The notes under the pieces: model-generated
Databases searched by the model: none
What the model saw: only the letters and a program-made list of their open reading frames with translations
Told to the model about the DNA's origin: nothing
Shown here: positions 49,685 through 58,094 of the stretch, one piece after another
How the letters are laid out: each line of letters starts with the position of its first letter
Position numbering within the stretch: the first letter of the stretch is position 1
Source: DTHT01 sp037444625
GTDB taxonomy: Bacteria; Acidobacteriota; Terriglobia; Bryobacterales; Bryobacteraceae
Length of the DNA stretch: 64,000 nucleotides
Direction of reading: 5' to 3'
Assembly (NCBI GenBank): GCA_037444625.1
Contig: JBBIMA010000012.1
Span: forward strand, 15,409-79,408
Position numbers and translations under genes: made by a program

Positions 49685-52600
49685 ATGAACTCCCGCTTGC
49701 TCTTGCTTTTCACCCTCGCTTGCCTGCTGCCTGCCGCGCTCGGCGCCCAGTCCAGCAACGCCTCCATCAGCGGCCTGGTGCGCGACAGCACCGGCGCCGT
49801 CATCCCCGGTGTCACCCTCTCGGCGTTCAACGTGGACACGGGCGTCTCCCGGCAGACGGTCAGCAACAGCGAAGGTCGCTACCTGATCAGCGACCTGATC
49901 CCCGGCAACTATAAACTGACGGCCACCTTCACCGGATTCAAGCGACTCGAACGGGAGGGCATCCTGCTGCGGGTCGGCGACCGGGTCAGCCTGGACCTGG
50001 AGATGGAGGTGGGCGGCCAGAGCGAGAAGGTCACGGTGGTGGGCGAAGTCCCGCTGTTGCGCGTGGACGACGCCGAAACCGGCCTGGTGATTGACCGCCG
50101 GCGCATCGAGGAGCTGCCCTCGGGGCGCAATCCTCTGGCGCTGGCGCACCTGGCGCCCAACGTCAACGGGACCGAGCCCCAGGTCAGTTGGTCCTCGGAC
50201 ATGAGGATCAACGGCGGGCGGACCGCCCAGATCGAGTACGTGGTGAACGGCGTCCCGGTCACGACCGGATTCCATCACGACGTGCCCGGCGCGGTGCCCT
50301 CGATGGACGCCGTGGCGGAGATCAAGGTGCTGACTAACGGCTTCTCGGCCGAATACGGGCGGCTTTCCGGCGGCGCCATCACGGTCCTCACCCGTTCGGG
50401 AACCAACGTCTTTCACGGGCGGCTCTACGACTACTTCAGCACCGACCGGCTGAACGCCACCCCCTGGAACACCAACCGGCTGGGGGGCAAGAAGCCCCCG
50501 GCCCATTCGCACAATTTCGGGGCGAACCTGGGCGGTCCGCTCTCGATTCCGGGCTTGTACAAGGGGCGCGACCGCACCTTCTTCTTCGTGGACTACGAGA
50601 CCACGCGCTCGACCACCGGAGGCACGCTGGTGCTGGCCTCGACGCCCACCCTTCTGGAGCGCCAGGGGGACTTCTCGCAAAGCTTGCTGGACCGCGGCAA
50701 ACCGGTCCAGATCTTCGATCCGGCCACCGGGCGGCGGGAAGGAACCCGCGTGGTTCGCGATCCGTTCCCCGGCAACCGAATTCCCGCCAGCCGGATCAAT
50801 CCCATCGCCAAGCTGTACATGAATTACTACCCCGAGCCCAACCGCGCGCCCCTGCCGCTGTCCTCCAACGAGCAGAACTTCTTGGGCAGCCAGGTGAGCT
50901 CCGGCAATCCGCAGCGCTGGACCGGGCGCTTGGACCAGAACTGGAACTCCCGGCACGTCACCCAGTTCAACCTGAACCATTATTACTACTTCCGGACGCG
51001 GAACCGCTGGTTCTCGCCCTTGCAGGAAGTGCCGGAGAACGACACCTACTCCTGGACCGGCTCGCTGTCGCACACCTGGACCCTCAACCCTTCGACGCTG
51101 GTGACCCTGCGGGCCGGCGCCGTGCGGCAGATCACTTACGAGAGCACCGGGGTGGATCCTTCCGTGGACATCAGCAATTGGGGCTTCCAGCAGGAGGTCA
51201 TCAATCTGCTCGGCACCTACCGCGGGCGAGTCCCCAAGCTGGAACGGGCCGATAGCATCACCGGCCTGGGCGGCGGCAAAGTAACCGACTACCGCGACGC
51301 TTCTTACACGGGCTCGGCCTCGATCCAGAAACTGACCGGGCGGCACACTCTCAAGGCCGGCTATGAGCACCGCCGCTATTACATCAACACGCCGGCCGGC
51401 GGCAACCTCTCGATGTCGCTCGATCGCAGCACCACCTCGCGCACGGCGCCCACCGACGGGACCGGGTCCGGCCTGGCCAGTCTGCTGCTGGGCATCCCCA
51501 GCTCGGGGGGCGGCAACCAATACGCCGGGCCGGCCTGCCTGGTGCCCTATCACGGTGCGTTCCTGCAAGACGACATCAAGCTGACTTCGAAGCTGACCGT
51601 GAACCTGGGCGTGCGCTGGGATTTCGAGGCGCCCATGACCGAGCGCTATAACCGCGTCTATCTCTGGGATCCCGACTACCGCTGGGATTGGAAGCCGAAC
51701 GCGAACTGGAGCTGGGACCTGGTGCTCCGGCAGATGGGCGGGATTCAGTTCCGGCAGCCGGATTGGCTGACCAAAGGCATTTACGGTCGCTTCGCCGCCA
51801 TGGGCACGGCGGATTATCCGCAACGCACGATCGCCAAGGCCCGGCCCTATCAGTTCGGACCCAAGCTGGGCTTCGCCTGGCAGTTTCTGCCCCGAACCGT
51901 AATGCGGGGCGGTTACGGCATCAACTATCTGACCCTGACCGGTCTGGAGTTCCTCAACGGCGCGCCCTGGAACGTAGGTTACGGAGACCTCGGATCGCTG
52001 CTGGGTACCGGATCGCTGGACGGCGGGCTGACTTACGTCACCAGCCTCCAGACCCCGTTCCCCCTGGGGGGCGGCTACGTGCGGGTGGTCAAAGACACCT
52101 CCGTGCTGAACGGCCAACTGCTGGGCGGGGGCTTAAGCCTGATGGAGAAGATCCAGAATCCGGGTCACGAGCATGTCGTGCATCTCGGACTCCAGCGCGA
52201 GCTGGGCGGCGGCGAGAACTCCTGGGTATTGGAAGTGGCCTACAGCGGCAATTTCGGCCGCGACCTGGCCTGGCCCAGCAAGGGCGTGCACATCATGCCG
52301 GGCGCCTACTACATTCTGGGGCCGCTGGGCGACAAGCTGAACACCATGGTGGATAACCCGTTCTACGGGCAGATTTCCCCCAACATGGCGCGCGGCGCCC
52401 GGCAGCTTCGCTTCGGCCAACTGTTCATCAACAACCCCCTGTACGGCGACATCTGGACTTTCGCCGCACCGGGAGGCACGGCCAACTACAACGCCGGCTA
52501 TTTCCAGGCCGAACACCGCTTCGGCCGCGGGTTCACCTTCCTGGCCAACTACACGGTCAGCAAGTTGCTGAACGACGTGGGAACCATGGACGGGCAGTAC

Positions 52601-53290
52601 GCGCAAGGCCGCCAGGTGGACGCCCATCCGCAGGCCGGTTTGCCTCTGGGAGAAATCTATGGCCTGGCCCGCACGGACATCTCCCAAAAGCTGCTGCTGA
52701 ACTTCCTGTTCGATCTGCCGGTGGGCCGGGGCAAGGCACTGTTGGGAGCACCCCAGAGCCGGGCCGCGCGCCTGCTGGAGCACGTAGTGGGCGGCTGGCA
52801 CCTGGCCGGCACCGCCACCTATCGCACCGGCATGCCGATCACGATCGTCTTGCCGCGGACCGCCCCCGGCAGGCTGGGAGGCAACTGGTGGAACATCAAC
52901 CAGGGCAAGGGCACGCGCCCCCGCTTTACGGGCGAACCGTACCTGACCAACGTCAGCGGGCACGACGCCCTGGTGGGTTCGGCCAACTTGCGGTATTACT
53001 TCAACCCCAAGGCGTTTCGGGCCCCCCAAGGCATGGAAATCGGGGACATTCCCAGCGTGATGCCCGATTTGCGCGACCCCTCCTTCAGCAATTGGGACAT
53101 CACGCTCATGAAGGATTTCCGGCTGCGAGAAGGCCTGACCTTGCAACTGCGGGGCGAAGCCGTCAACGTCCTGAACCACATGAACGCCGGCTCGCCCGAC
53201 AACGACCTGACCAAGGCCAGCTTCGGCATCATCCAGCGCGCCGCCGGCGGCCCGCGGCAGATCACCGTGGCCGCCAAGCTAACTTTCTGA
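49685..53290 (+). CDS. Oar-like TonB-dependent receptor with N-terminal carboxypeptidase-regulatory-like domain
   Basis: The 1,201-residue outer-membrane protein starts at ATG 49685, behind a CAGGAGG site; the open frame to 49613 crosses the operator. After the signal (LLLLFTLACLLPAALGAQ), residues about 25-105 form the CarbopepD_reg-like domain: SISGLVRDSTGAVIPGVTLSAF, TVSNSEGRYLISDLIPGNYKLTATFTGFK. The plug follows (RRIEELPSGRNPLALAHLAPNV, INGGRTAQIEYVVNGVPV, EIKVLTNGFSAEYGRLSGGAITVLTRSGTN). The rest is a large beta-barrel ending in an aromatic residue (AAKLTF). Such receptors are numerous in Solibacter-like bacteria and probably import large oligosaccharides or peptides. The upstream FCD-type regulator suggests induction by a small organic acid or sugar acid derived from the substrate. 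Confidence 0.93.
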   Translation: MNSRLLLLFTLACLLPAALGAQSSNASISGLVRDSTGAVIPGVTLSAFNVDTGVSRQTVSNSEGRYLISDLIPGNYKLTATFTGFKRLEREGILLRVGDRVSLDLEMEVGGQSEKVTVVGEVPLLRVDDAETGLVIDRRRIEELPSGRNPLALAHLAPNVNGTEPQVSWSSDMRINGGRTAQIEYVVNGVPVTTGFHHDVPGAVPSMDAVAEIKVLTNGFSAEYGRLSGGAITVLTRSGTNVFHGRLYDYFSTDRLNATPWNTNRLGGKKPPAHSHNFGANLGGPLSIPGLYKGRDRTFFFVDYETTRSTTGGTLVLASTPTLLERQGDFSQSLLDRGKPVQIFDPATGRREGTRVVRDPFPGNRIPASRINPIAKLYMNYYPEPNRAPLPLSSNEQNFLGSQVSSGNPQRWTGRLDQNWNSRHVTQFNLNHYYYFRTRNRWFSPLQEVPENDTYSWTGSLSHTWTLNPSTLVTLRAGAVRQITYESTGVDPSVDISNWGFQQEVINLLGTYRGRVPKLERADSITGLGGGKVTDYRDASYTGSASIQKLTGRHTLKAGYEHRRYYINTPAGGNLSMSLDRSTTSRTAPTDGTGSGLASLLLGIPSSGGGNQYAGPACLVPYHGAFLQDDIKLTSKLTVNLGVRWDFEAPMTERYNRVYLWDPDYRWDWKPNANWSWDLVLRQMGGIQFRQPDWLTKGIYGRFAAMGTADYPQRTIAKARPYQFGPKLGFAWQFLPRTVMRGGYGINYLTLTGLEFLNGAPWNVGYGDLGSLLGTGSLDGGLTYVTSLQTPFPLGGGYVRVVKDTSVLNGQLLGGGLSLMEKIQNPGHEHVVHLGLQRELGGGENSWVLEVAYSGNFGRDLAWPSKGVHIMPGAYYILGPLGDKLNTMVDNPFYGQISPNMARGARQLRFGQLFINNPLYGDIWTFAAPGGTANYNAGYFQAEHRFGRGFTFLANYTVSKLLNDVGTMDGQYAQGRQVDAHPQAGLPLGEIYGLARTDISQKLLLNFLFDLPVGRGKALLGAPQSRAARLLEHVVGGWHLAGTATYRTGMPITIVLPRTAPGRLGGNWWNINQGKGTRPRFTGEPYLTNVSGHDALVGSANLRYYFNPKAFRAPQGMEIGDIPSVMPDLRDPSFSNWDITLMKDFRLREGLTLQLRGEAVNVLNHMNAGSPDNDLTKASFGIIQRAAGGPRQITVAAKLTF

Positions 53291-53301
53291 CGCTTTCGGG
53301 C

Positions 53302-53325
53302 GGGCGCTGCACCGGCGCAGCGCCC
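53302..53325 (+). terminator. Hairpin after the TonB receptor gene
   Basis: GGGCGCTGC (53302-53310) pairs perfectly with GCAGCGCCC (53317-53325) over a 6-nt loop, 12 nt after the stop. The following ACCTTTCTCC is only partly T-rich, so termination strength is uncertain. Confidence 0.55.
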
Positions 53326-53415
53326 ACCTTTCTCCCCTCGGCAGCGCGGCCGGCGCCAGCCAAAGCCCTTCAACCCCCGGGGCGGCGCCGGCCGCCAGCC
53401 GATGCCTCGCCCGCG

Positions 53416-53739
53416 TCAGGCGTCGAACCCCGCCCGGGCTGCCATGCTGCGCACGCAGTCGAGATGCCGTTCCAGGGTCTTCTCGCCCAGGCCGTCGAAT
53501 TCCACCCAGGCTCCGGCGCGCGCCACCCGCCCGTGGAAGCTCGCGCCTTTCTCGTTGTGGGCATGCACCCAGACGGACTTCGCCAGGTTGAGTCTCTCGG
53601 CGGCCAGAATCTCGAGTTGTTCGAGCGCCGCCGGCCCGCCGCCGTCGGTGTGGGAGGCGATCGTCAGCCCGGTCTCGCGCGCCGTGAGGGCGGCGGCGCG
53701 GGCGGCCAGCCCGGCCGGCCATCGGCGGCGGCTGATCAC
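53416..53739 (-). pseudogene. Phosphotriesterase/amidohydrolase-like fragment
   Basis: The 107-residue frame begins with a GTG that overlaps the SMP-30 stop by 4 nt. It reads RETGLTIASHTDGGGPAALEQLEIL, then KSVWVHAHNEKGASFHGRVARAGAWVEFDGLGE, and stops after RSMAARAGFDA. These are the middle strands of phosphotriesterase-type TIM barrels, carrying the third and fourth metal His (ASHTD, VHAHN). The N-terminal H-x-H strand, the bridging Lys and the last Asp strand are missing, about two-thirds of a normal protein of about 330 residues. I find no continuation in other frames. It is probably a remnant after internal deletion, although the coupled start leaves open a short expressed product. Confidence 0.6.
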
Positions 53740-54731
53740 GGCCGGATGCCCGGGATCGAGAGCCGGATGCGGTAGAGGCCCTTGCGGGCGGTCATGTACA
53801 GGGTTCGCCCGTCCTTGTCGCCCCAGGCGCAGTTGGCCGGAATCTCCGCCGGCGAGATCGTGCCCAAGTGCTTGCCCTCGGGCGAGAAGATCCAGACGCC
53901 GCCCGGCCCGGTGGCATACACGTTCCCTTGCCGGTCCACCTTGAGACCGTCGGGGAGGCCGTCGGCGCGCTGATCGGTCACGTCGTAGAAGACCTGCGAG
54001 GCGCCGAGGGAGCCGTCGGGGCGCACCTCAAAGCGCATCCACATCTTGCGCGCCGGATCGGAGTTGGCCACGTAGAGGCGCTTCTCGTCCGGGGAGAAAG
54101 CGATACCGTTGGGGCGCGTCAGGTCCTTCGAGAGCAGTTGCAGCTTGCCGCCCGCCAACCGGTAAATCCCTGAGAAAGGCAGCTCCTTGGCGGGATCCTG
54201 GTCCTGTTTCACCAGACCGTAGGGCGGGTCGGTGAAGTACAGCGAGCCGTCGGACTTGAAGACGGCATCGTTCGGGCTGTTCAGGCGCTTGCCTTCGAAC
54301 CGGTCGGCAAGGACGGTAAGCTTGCCGTCCTTCTCCAGGCGCGTGACGCGGCGATTGCCGTGCTCGCAGATGATCAGGCGGCCCTGGCGGTCGAGGGTCA
54401 GCCCGTTCGAGCCGATGAAAGCGCCGGGCGGCGCACCGGCCCCGTCATAGCCGGAGGGTTTGCGAAACAGGGTGACCTTGCCGTCCGGCGACCAGCGGTG
54501 GATGGCGTTGTTGGGGATGTCACTGAACAGCAAGGCGCCCTCGGGCAGCCAGACGGGGCCCTCCGTGAAGCCGAAACCTTCGGCCAGCTTTTCGATGACG
54601 GCGGTGGGAGCAACGATGCGATCCAGAGCCGGGTCGGCGCGGTGGATCCGCCCGGCGCCCGCTTGCGGCTGGGCGGCCGGCGCGGCCAGAAGCAGCAGGA
54701 AGCAGAGGTGCTGCGCGATCTGTAGCTTCAT
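53736..54731 (-). CDS. SMP-30/gluconolactonase family protein, exported
   Basis: The 331-residue protein starts at ATG 54731 with a signal peptide (QHLCFLLLLAAPAAQPQ). It is a six-bladed propeller: EKLAEGFGFTEGPVWLPEGALLFSDIPN carries the first metal Glu. FIGSNGLTLDRQGRLIICEHGNRRV, KRLNSPNDAVFKSDGSLYFTDPPYGL (with the Asn/Asp metal ligands), LTRPNGIAFSPDEKRLYVANSD and DQRADGLPDGLKVDRQGNVY follow. These are the standard gluconolactonase motifs. It hydrolyses sugar lactones to aldonic acids, probably in the periplasm. The frame remains open upstream, but that extension is the well-known false translation antisense to tRNA-Asp. The phosphotriesterase-like fragment follows with a 4-nt overlap. 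Confidence 0.9.
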   Translation of the reverse strand: MKLQIAQHLCFLLLLAAPAAQPQAGAGRIHRADPALDRIVAPTAVIEKLAEGFGFTEGPVWLPEGALLFSDIPNNAIHRWSPDGKVTLFRKPSGYDGAGAPPGAFIGSNGLTLDRQGRLIICEHGNRRVTRLEKDGKLTVLADRFEGKRLNSPNDAVFKSDGSLYFTDPPYGLVKQDQDPAKELPFSGIYRLAGGKLQLLSKDLTRPNGIAFSPDEKRLYVANSDPARKMWMRFEVRPDGSLGASQVFYDVTDQRADGLPDGLKVDRQGNVYATGPGGVWIFSPEGKHLGTISPAEIPANCAWGDKDGRTLYMTARKGLYRIRLSIPGIRP

Positions 54732-54739
54732 GCCGGAAA

Positions 54740-54769
54740 TTGTAACGCAGGGTCGCGGCGTGGTAGGAT
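54740..54769 (+). promoter_or_regulatory. Promoter of tRNA-Asp
   Basis: TTGTAA (54740-54745) and TAGGAT (54764-54769) are 18 nt apart. TGG before TAGGAT also makes an extended -10. The mature tRNA starts 26 nt later. Confidence 0.6.
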
Positions 54770-54794
54770 AACAAAGGACCCGCCCAACAACATC

Positions 54795-54871
<77 letters not shown>

Positions 54872-54872
54872 C

Positions 54873-55547
54873 TCAACCCCCAAGCGGTCCTTTGCCCTCT
54901 GGGGCGGCCGCCGTTAGAGCGCAGCGAGAGGAGTCCGCCGCTCCGAGAGATTCCGGTTGCGGCTTTCGAAACCTGAGCGCGAACCAGAGCGCCGTGGGGT
55001 CGGCGTCCTCGACGCCGACGCCCGTCAATGAGGCAAACCGCTCGCCCTCCGCCGAGTCGGTGGTAGCAACGGGCGCCGGCGAGCGAGCGCCCAGGCGGGC
55101 GAAATCCTCGCCGGCCAGGAACCGTACCTCGGCCCACTCCTCATCCTCCCGGGTGACTGTGACCTCCAGCAGGATCTCGCGAGGTCCGGCGGCCTCGATA
55201 GCGCCGGCCAGCAGCCCTTTCAACAGCCGCGCCAGGCGCCCCTGCTCTCCCCAGACGCGCCGCGGGAGGGGATCGTCAGCCACCAAGGCAACCAGGAGGT
55301 CCGGGCGAACCGATTCGCTCACTGCGCGCCGGACGGTTTGATCTATCAGGGCAGGCAGGTCGAACTCCGCCCACCCCACACCGCCCAGCTCCGCCAGCAA
55401 GTCCTCGGCCAGGACCCGGAGCCAGAGCAGAGGGCGCAGCCGGCGGGAATCGGGCTCAGTCCGCGCAAGGCGAGCGGCCAACCCCTCAATCGCTTCGGCC
55501 AGAAGGCGGAGGCGGCCGGCGCACGGCACGGGGTCCGCGGCGCTCAT
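54873..55547 (-). CDS. Degenerate histidine-kinase-like protein
   Basis: The 224-residue protein has a helical N-terminus (LRLLAEAIEGLAARLAR) resembling a dimerisation helix without a clear phospho-His. A region like the N-box helix of HATPase domains follows, WGEQGRLARLLKGLLAGAIEAAGPREILLEVTV. The Asn of the N-box and the Gly-rich G boxes are absent, and the C-terminal tail (PQPESLGAADSSRCALTAAAPEGK) looks disordered. It may be a decayed sensor kinase or a structural relative. It ends 1 nt from tRNA-Asp on the opposite strand. The ATG at 55547 has no strong ribosome site. Confidence in expression is moderate. Confidence 0.45.
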   Translation of the reverse strand: MSAADPVPCAGRLRLLAEAIEGLAARLARTEPDSRRLRPLLWLRVLAEDLLAELGGVGWAEFDLPALIDQTVRRAVSESVRPDLLVALVADDPLPRRVWGEQGRLARLLKGLLAGAIEAAGPREILLEVTVTREDEEWAEVRFLAGEDFARLGARSPAPVATTDSAEGERFASLTGVGVEDADPTALWFALRFRKPQPESLGAADSSRCALTAAAPEGKGPLGG

Positions 55548-55601
55548 CTAGCCGCTTATCGGACAGCTCGGCGGAGGCTTGAATGCGTGTCGGCGCGCCG
55601 C

Positions 55602-56147
55602 TCAGCGCTTCCTCCGCAAGTGCAAGGCCCCGGCAAGGGCCAGGCCCAACCCGAACAGCGCAAAACTCCCCGGCTCGGGAACGCCCGTGATGGTGATGCC
55701 GGCGCGCCCCTCGATATCGTCCACCGAGTCTACGTAAAAGCCGAAGACGTCCCCGCTATTCAGATTTAAACCCGAGATCACCCCGGATTGGCTGTTCGGC
55801 CCGGCGTCGTTGCTGAGCTGGCTGTAATCTCCATTCAAATAGTAGCCCGCCGGGTCGTAGGACGGGCCGTCCACATCGTAAGTCACGTAGGACCACTGAA
55901 AGGATAGACCGCTCACGGGGGCGGTCACGATCCACGTCACCAACGTAATGACCTCTTCGTCCGAGCCCGCGTCGCTGCCCCATACAGCCGCCCAGACGGG
56001 CGCGCCCGAGGAATCGAACCAGCCGTCCCCGCCGTTAGTGGTCACCGTGGCCAGGCCCGGACTGAACTGGCCGGAAAAGCTGATGGGCCCGGCCAAGGCC
56101 GCCGCCGCCAAGCCCAAGAACGCACACAGGAGGGTCAGTTTGCGCAT
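55602..56147 (-). CDS. PEP-CTERM secreted protein (1)
   Basis: The 181-residue protein has a signal peptide (LTLLCAFLGLAAAALAGP), a beta-rich body with many Gly, Ser and Asp residues, and the C-terminal sorting signal VPEPGSFALFGLGLALAGAL followed by HLRRKR. PEP-CTERM proteins are cut by exosortase and sent to the surface or extracellular matrix (family knowledge). No exosortase gene is in the window. Body motifs (WIVTAPVSGLSFQWSY, LNLNSGDVFGFYVDSVDD) look like a jelly-roll fold. The palindrome AGTACTAGTACT lies 82 nt upstream of the ATG. Confidence 0.9.
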   Translation of the reverse strand: MRKLTLLCAFLGLAAAALAGPISFSGQFSPGLATVTTNGGDGWFDSSGAPVWAAVWGSDAGSDEEVITLVTWIVTAPVSGLSFQWSYVTYDVDGPSYDPAGYYLNGDYSQLSNDAGPNSQSGVISGLNLNSGDVFGFYVDSVDDIEGRAGITITGVPEPGSFALFGLGLALAGALHLRRKR

Positions 56148-56228
56148 CGGCGTTCGTCCTTTATGAAGGCGAGCTTACCACGAACCGAAGCCGACGGCAA
56201 GCTCAAAGGCCGGCCCGGGCGGCGTGAG

Positions 56229-56240
56229 AGTACTAGTACT
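56229..56240. promoter_or_regulatory. Palindrome upstream of PEP-CTERM gene 1
   Basis: AGTACTAGTACT is a perfect 12-bp palindrome between the two PEP-CTERM genes. A near-identical site lies before the second gene at 57091-57102. Between this site and ATG 56147, the minus strand has TTGCCG and TAAGCT 17 nt apart, a plausible promoter. Confidence 0.55.
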
Positions 56241-56321
56241 AGAGGCATAGCCAAAAACTGCGCGAGGCCTTTGCGGACCTGGAACGCGGTGGATTGTTCC
56301 GGGAGTACGAGTTCCGCAACC

Positions 56322-57029
56322 TCAGTTGCTGCGTAACCGCCGGCGCCGCCCCGCGGCCAGCGCGAGCAGGCCCGCGCCCACCAGAGCGAGCGTCCCCGGC
56401 TCAGGGATCGGCGCCTGGTCCGGAATGGAGAAGTTGTCCATCGTGGCCTGGCCATAGACCCCAAGGCCGATTCCTGAGCCCAGCAGCCCGAGCGGAACGC
56501 TTCCGCGAGAGTAGATCTGCTCAGGTGTGCCGTCGAAGTTCGTGTCGAAGCTCACCGTGACCGTATCTCCGCTCAGCGTGGCTGTCATGCGAGCCGAGGC
56601 GAAGGGGCTTGACAGTTCCTGGAAGGTCCACTGGCTCCAAGCCCCGTTGTTGCTGCCGCTGTTGCCAAAGTACATCCCCAGGTAACCGAACTCCGGGCTG
56701 TATTGGTTCTGCACCTTGAGAAATAGGTTGTTGTTCAGGTCGGCATAGCCGAGTACGATCGCCACGTAGCCAAGCCCGCCGGGAGAGAAGGCGTCAACGC
56801 TCACGCTGGTGGAAGTCGCGCCAACGAAGGTCATCAGGGCCAGATTAGACCCTGTGGCCCGGTTCGACTGTATGTAGAAATCGCCTGTCTGCTCCGTCCA
56901 GTTCGGGCCCATGTCGGTGCCGTCCGGACGGTTAAAATCGTCCAGGATCAAACCGCCAAAGCCTTGGCTGGCCGCACAAAGCAGAATTGCCGCTACCAAC
57001 CCGGGCTGCAAACTCCTCCAGAATGACAT
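56322..57029 (-). CDS. PEP-CTERM secreted protein (2)
   Basis: The 235-residue protein starts at ATG 57029 with GGAGGAATTG just upstream. The signal peptide (LQPGLVAAILLCAASQGFGG) is followed by LILDDFNRPDGTDMGPNWTEQTGDFYIQSNRA, the typical start of a concanavalin-like (LamG-type) jelly roll. The body has LGYADLNNNLFLKVQNQ and the end is IPEPGTLALVGAGLLALAAG with RRRRLRSN, a textbook PEP-CTERM tail. It may bind polysaccharide on the cell surface (inference). It shares an upstream palindrome with PEP-CTERM gene 1 but not its body sequence. Confidence 0.92.
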   Translation of the reverse strand: MSFWRSLQPGLVAAILLCAASQGFGGLILDDFNRPDGTDMGPNWTEQTGDFYIQSNRATGSNLALMTFVGATSTSVSVDAFSPGGLGYVAIVLGYADLNNNLFLKVQNQYSPEFGYLGMYFGNSGSNNGAWSQWTFQELSSPFASARMTATLSGDTVTVSFDTNFDGTPEQIYSRGSVPLGLLGSGIGLGVYGQATMDNFSIPDQAPIPEPGTLALVGAGLLALAAGRRRRLRSN

Positions 57030-57090
57030 AAACAATTCCTCCGTCGGGTGTAACGAAACAGGTTACCACAGCCCCCCGATTCCCGGGTGT

Positions 57091-57102
57091 GGTACTAGTA
57101 CT
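57091..57102. promoter_or_regulatory. Palindrome upstream of PEP-CTERM gene 2
   Basis: GGTACTAGTACT holds the perfect 10-bp palindrome GTACTAGTAC (57092-57101), 62 nt before ATG 57029. It matches 11 of 12 positions of the site at 56229-56240. The rest of the 246-nt gap (57030-57275) shows no gene or RNA that I recognise. Confidence 0.55.
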
Positions 57103-57275
57103 CACATTTTCGCGCCATACTCGCTCGGGCTCGGCAGCCCGGGACCGGCCACAAGCCGCCCTGACAGCCGCGGCTACCAGTCGGTGATCGAGCCGTCAGG
57201 GCACCGGGGGCTACTGCGGCAAGCGGTGATGGCCCATGATATACCTGGATATGTCAGCCGGGCGGCGTAGGAGCA

Positions 57276-58094
57276 CTAGGACCCACCCAGCTCCCGGAAA
57301 CCCACCAGGGCGACTTCCGCCTCGCGCAGCGCCTCGAAAACCTCCGGCGCGGTCAGGGCAGCCAGCTCGCGCTCTCGGCTTTGCTTCAGGCGGGTGCGGG
57401 CGGCCTTCAACTCGGGACCGCAAAGGCCGGGATGGCACATGAACTCGGTCGAGCCCGGGGGCAGCTCACGGATGAGCCGCACCAGGTCCGCCGAGCCGAA
57501 GCGGCCCGTCATGCGCAGGCCGGCGAAATGATCGGTCGCGCGACAACCGAAGCGGGCCAGGCGGCGATCGAAGCCGCGCCTCAGCCACAGCCACGCCCGC
57601 GCCCGGACGCGCTCCATCCAGGGCGCCGTCGGACGGGGAAAGTCCAGAGGCCGCCGCACCCAAGGGATGCCGAACTGCCGGGCGATCGAGCAGACCGCCT
57701 CCAGCACCCGAGGGATCAGGTGGGTGTGCTTGTGCGTGTCCAGGTGGGTGGGTTGGACGCCGGCAGCGAGAATCCGGCGCGCCTGGGCGGCCAGCTCCCG
57801 GTGGATAGGCAGCCGGCCCAGAGCCAGTTGCCTGAGCAGCGCCGGGATGGTGGGCGGCAAGGGCCGGCCGTCGAGGGCCGAGGGCATGCCGACCAAGGCG
57901 AGGTGGACGCCTACCTCCAGGCCGGGCGTGCGCCGGATCAGGGTGAGGGCGTGCTCGAAGGCCGGCCCGGTGGCCAGCAGGCTGGCGGCCCGCACGATGC
58001 CGCGGCAGTGGGCCTCGAGGATGCCCTCGTTGACCTCGCGGGCAAAGCCGAGGTCGTCGGCGTTGACCACCAGCCTGCGCGGGGCCACCGGCAT
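57276..58094 (-). CDS. YdjC/ChbG-type carbohydrate deacetylase, HpnK-like
   Basis: The 272-residue protein begins RRLVVNADDLGFAREVNEGIL, with the family N-A-D-D-L/F-G metal motif. VGVHLALVG and PTHLDTHKHTHLIPRVL follow with the H-x-x-x-H zinc set, and STEFMCHPGL comes near the C-terminus. ChbG removes acetyl from chitooligosaccharides; the related HpnK is tied to hopanoid synthesis. Its ATG shares a base with the stop of mlaD, so it is the last gene of the mlaE-mlaF-mlaD operon. That context, with hpnE elsewhere in the window, fits a lipid-linked sugar substrate, but this is inference. Confidence 0.85.
   Translation of the reverse strand: MPVAPRRLVVNADDLGFAREVNEGILEAHCRGIVRAASLLATGPAFEHALTLIRRTPGLEVGVHLALVGMPSALDGRPLPPTIPALLRQLALGRLPIHRELAAQARRILAAGVQPTHLDTHKHTHLIPRVLEAVCSIARQFGIPWVRRPLDFPRPTAPWMERVRARAWLWLRRGFDRRLARFGCRATDHFAGLRMTGRFGSADLVRLIRELPPGSTEFMCHPGLCGPELKAARTRLKQSRERELAALTAPEVFEALREAEVALVGFRELGGS

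Noticed and set aside
57265..57280. A third copy of the TACTAGTA palindrome (GAGCACTAGGACC)
   Set aside because: It has two mismatches to the other sites and coincides with the stop codon of the YdjC-like gene, so it is probably chance.
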